Below the pieces are notes generated by a model. It was not told the DNA's origin, did no database searches, and saw only the letters and a program-made list of their open reading frames with translations. The position numbers and the translations under genes were made by a program. A stretch of DNA of 26,202 bases. Source: Actinomycetes bacterium (GTDB lineage Bacteria; Actinomycetota; Actinomycetes; Actinomycetales; Dermatophilaceae). Each line of letters starts with the position of its first letter. The stretch's first letter is position 1. The DNA lies in assembly GCA_023420415.1 (NCBI GenBank), contig JAEZWF010000021.1:1-26202 (forward strand). The letters run 5' to 3'. Of the stretch, positions 24,526 to 26,202 are shown one piece after another.

Positions 24526-25683
24526 TCAGTAGCTGCGTGGCAGCCCAAGCGAATGCTGGGCGATGAAGTTGAGCACCATCTCGCGAGAGACGGGCGCGAT
24601 CTTGAGAACACGAGCGAAGCCCCATGCATCAGCAAGCCCGTACTCGGTCGCCATGCCGTTGCCGCCGTGGGTCTGGATGGCCCGATCCAGTGCCTCGATC
24701 GCAGCGTCGGCGGCCGCGAACTTGGCAATGTTCGACGCCTCACCGGCGGGGTGCTGGTGGTCGTAGAGCCAGGCCGCCTGGCGGGTCATCAGTCGGGCCA
24801 GCTCAACGTGCATGTGAGCCTCAGCCAGCGGGTGGCTGATGCCCTGGTGGGCGCCAATCGGGGTGCCACCCCAGACCGAACGCTCGCGGGCGTAGCGCGC
24901 GCCCCGCTCAAGAGCGAACCGCCCGATACCGTTGGATGTGGCGGCGCTCATGATCCGTTCGGGGTTGAGACCGAAGAAGATCTGGCGCAGGCCGTTGTCC
25001 ACCTCGCCCAGCAGGGCGTCCTCGCCGAGGCGGAGGTCGTCGAAGTACAAGGTGAACTGCTTCTCGGGGGCCACCACCTCGACAGGGATGACCGTCATGC
25101 TCAGCCCCGGGCTGTCCGTGGGGACGATGAACAGCGAGAGCCTCGCGCGGCCGCTGGAGTCGTCCATCGAGGTCCTCACCACCACGAGCACCGCATCAGC
25201 CTCGTCGACCCCCGAGCAGTAGTACTTCTTCCCGTTCAGCACCCACTCGTCCCCGTCGCGCCGGGCGGCGGTGGAGATCAGATGGCTGTTCGACCCGGCG
25301 TCGGGCTCGGTGATCGCAAAGGCCATTTTGATGTCGCCGGTGGCCAAGCCCGGCAGCCAGCGCTCCTTCTGGTCGGCCGAACCGAATCGAGCGATCACCG
25401 ATCCGCAGATAGCCGGCGACACGATCATCATCAACAGCGGCGACCCCAGGGCCGCCAGCTCCTCGGCCACGATCGCGAGCTCCTCGATGCCCATCCCGCC
25501 GCCGCCGTACTCCTCGGGCAGGTTGACACCGATAAAGCCGGCTTCGCCGATCGCCTTCCACAACTCGTCAACCTTCCGCCCGTTGCGGGCGCGATCGACG
25601 TACCACGCGTGATCGTAGGGCCCGGCAATGGCCCTGACTGACTCACGGATCGAGTTCTGCTCGTCCGATTCCAGTAGCGACAC
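24526..25683 (-). CDS. Acyl-CoA dehydrogenase (first gene of the operon)
   Basis: This 385-aa flavoprotein has MAFAITEPDAGSNSHLISTA and WVLNGKKYYCSGVDEADAVL as FAD and substrate segments, and HGGNGMATEYGLADAWGFAR near the end. At the place where many family members have the catalytic E of EGT, the sequence is KIAPVSREMVLNFIAQHSLG. The base must lie elsewhere, as in isovaleryl-CoA dehydrogenase, which uses a different position. In atu operons AtuD oxidises citronellyl-CoA to geranyl-CoA, and that is the likely kind of role. The GTG start at 25683 has AAGGGG about 8 bases upstream and directly follows the control region. Confidence 0.9.
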   Translation of the reverse strand: MSLLESDEQNSIRESVRAIAGPYDHAWYVDRARNGRKVDELWKAIGEAGFIGVNLPEEYGGGGMGIEELAIVAEELAALGSPLLMMIVSPAICGSVIARFGSADQKERWLPGLATGDIKMAFAITEPDAGSNSHLISTAARRDGDEWVLNGKKYYCSGVDEADAVLVVVRTSMDDSSGRARLSLFIVPTDSPGLSMTVIPVEVVAPEKQFTLYFDDLRLGEDALLGEVDNGLRQIFFGLNPERIMSAATSNGIGRFALERGARYARERSVWGGTPIGAHQGISHPLAEAHMHVELARLMTRQAAWLYDHQHPAGEASNIAKFAAADAAIEALDRAIQTHGGNGMATEYGLADAWGFARVLKIAPVSREMVLNFIAQHSLGLPRSY

Positions 25684-25712
25684 GACGTACCCCTTACCTG
25701 AAAGTTAGTGAG

Positions 25713-25731
25713 CTGAGGTGAATCACCTTAG
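25713..25731 (-). promoter_or_regulatory. Palindrome overlapping the -10, possible operator
   Basis: AGGTGA (25716-25721), one central A, and TCACCT (25723-25728) form a perfect 6-1-6 inverted repeat. Adding CT/AG outside a single mismatch extends it to 9-1-9 over 25713-25731. It lies 30-48 bases upstream of the GTG of the first operon gene and overlaps the proposed -10 box, where a bound repressor would block transcription. The IclR protein of the operon is an obvious candidate ligand, but nothing in the sequence proves the pairing. Confidence 0.45.
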
Positions 25732-25753
25732 GGCCTATTCAACATACTGGCAA
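25725..25753 (-). promoter_or_regulatory. Candidate promoter of the catabolic operon
   Basis: On the minus strand TTGCCA (25748-25753) and TAAGGT (25725-25730) are separated by 17 bases, a reasonable sigma-70-like pair. The -10 ends 41 bases upstream of the GTG at 25683. It is the only such pair I found in the 151-bp space between the first gene and the IS1380 end. The IS end starts at 25835, so the promoter is outside the element and has been kept. Confidence 0.4.
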
Positions 25754-25769
25754 GTCGTTCAACATATTG
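25738..25769 (-). repeat. Direct repeat TTCAACATA, 20 bp apart
   Basis: TTCAACATACTG (25738-25749) and TTCAACATATTG (25758-25769) match at 11 of 12 positions and start exactly 20 bases apart, about two helix turns. One copy lies in the spacer of the proposed promoter and one just upstream of the -35, so a protein could bind both on one face of the DNA. The remaining bases to the IS end (25770-25834) show nothing I recognise. Confidence 0.45.
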
Positions 25770-25985
25770 AGCGGTATCGCTCCGAGGGCACGGTGGTCGG
25801 CCTCCATCAAGACCCGCCGGCGTCGCCCTTCGAGCCTTAAGCCCGGATCCACCGATCGGCATGGCCGGGATGAGGTGATGGTGGTCGGTTCCGGGTGAGG
25901 GCGCCGGGGCGCGATGATCTGCCGGACCTCACTGTCCGGGGTGTTCCACGTTGTTCCTCGTCGCGCAGCTGTGGCTGCTGGTTGG

Positions 25986-26202
25986 TCAGGCCGCGAGGGC
26001 GGGTGGCGGGTCGCTGACTCGGTCAAACAAGGCAGTCCAGGCGGTCTCCCAGGGCCAGGCTTGTGGCAGATGCAGAGTGACCCGTCGTGCTGAGGTCGCG
26101 ACCCGTGCTGGCACGGTGATCAGCTTGCGACGGATCGTGGCGGTGGTGGCCTTCGCGATCTGCGGGTCGGTGAGGCTGGCGGCGGCTCGGGTGAGGTTGA
26201 AC
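25986..26202 (-). CDS. IS1380-family transposase, C-terminal part (5' cut by window edge)
   Basis: The frame enters from the window edge and reads through RRVTLHLPQAWPWETAWTAL then FDRVSDPPALAA to TGA (25986-25988). It is the continuation of the gene at 1-1344: the 127 shared bases are in the same frame in both copies. The last 29 residues encoded by 25989-26075 are seen only here. Between the stop and the IS end (25835-25985) there is a 150-bp tail without a gene. Confidence 0.88.
   Translation of the reverse strand, partial: FNLTRAAASLTDPQIAKATTATIRRKLITVPARVATSARRVTLHLPQAWPWETAWTALFDRVSDPPPALAA
26076..26202. repeat. Terminal direct repeat, right copy (127 bp)
   Basis: This is the exact copy of bases 1-127, including the frame of the IS1380 transposase. 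Removing one copy and closing the molecule gives 26,075 bp. Confidence 0.95.

Larger units (their letters stand above)
25835..26202 (-). mobile_element. IS1380-family element, transposase-3' end
   Basis: The outer end is CCTTAAG at 25835, continuing CCCGGATCCACCGA to 25855. It is the inverted partner of the end at 1451-1470, differing by one inserted G. The element runs to the window edge, where 26076-26202 repeats bases 1-127. Overlapping the two gives an element of 1711 bp with one intact gene, normal for the family. Whether this is the same physical copy as that at 1-1470 or a second identical copy cannot be decided from sequence alone. Confidence 0.85.

Noticed and set aside
25738..25769. 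CRISPR-like repeat
   Set aside because: There are only two copies of a 12-base unit at 20-bp spacing, with no array and no cas genes; a regulator site is more likely.
1..26202. Self-replicating plasmid
   Set aside because: The ends can be joined, but there is no replication initiator, partition, relaxase or iteron-like array, so the circle idea is kept only as an IS-derived circle, tandem unit or assembly effect.

Overview
The window is high-GC DNA (GTG starts, 4-base gene overlaps) whose best matches by eye are actinobacterial catabolic and IS families, so a Nocardioides/Mycobacterium-like actinomycete is a reasonable guess; no rRNA, tRNA, replication or partition gene is present to place it further.

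Layout. (1) 1-1470: most of an IS1380-family element, transposase on the minus strand. (2) 1471-4314: an ISL3-family element whose transposase gene is split near its 3' end by an IS110-family element (about 2790-4188) that itself carries a frameshifted transposase. (3) 4315-5291: wreckage, namely IS21-type end repeats, a 5'-truncated istB, an IS256-type end and a scrap of an HTH regulator. (4) 5292-25683: twenty minus-strand genes, nearly all abutting or overlapping by 4 bases, for CoA-ester catabolism. (5) 25684-25834: a short control region with a promoter-like sequence, a palindrome and a direct repeat. (6) 25835-26202: the other end of an IS1380 element.

The first 127 bases equal the last 127 bases exactly. 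Joining the ends there rebuilds one complete IS1380 (about 1711 bp, 477-aa transposase) and makes a 26,075-bp circle. This is what a circular contig with a k=127 overlap looks like. It could be a real circle, a tandem IS-bounded unit, or a collapsed repeat.

The gene cluster resembles the acyclic terpene utilisation (atu) pathway. It encodes an acyl-CoA ligase, acyl-CoA dehydrogenase, biotin-dependent acyl-CoA carboxylase (alpha and beta), AtuA in two pieces, a crotonase and an SDR. A second block adds an IclR regulator, a class III CoA-transferase, SDR, MaoC hydratase, second dehydrogenase, thiolase, citryl-CoA-lyase-like protein, second crotonase and second ligase. A tail encodes a transglutaminase-like protein, a TetR ligand-binding domain without its HTH, and a hotdog thioesterase. 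My reading is a route for beta-methyl-branched (isoprenoid-like) acids. The acid is activated and dehydrogenated, its beta-methyl branch is carboxylated, the product hydrated, and the branch removed by C-C cleavage; thiolysis follows. No HMG-CoA-lyase-type gene is present, and the citrate-synthase-fold protein is the obvious candidate for the cleavage step.
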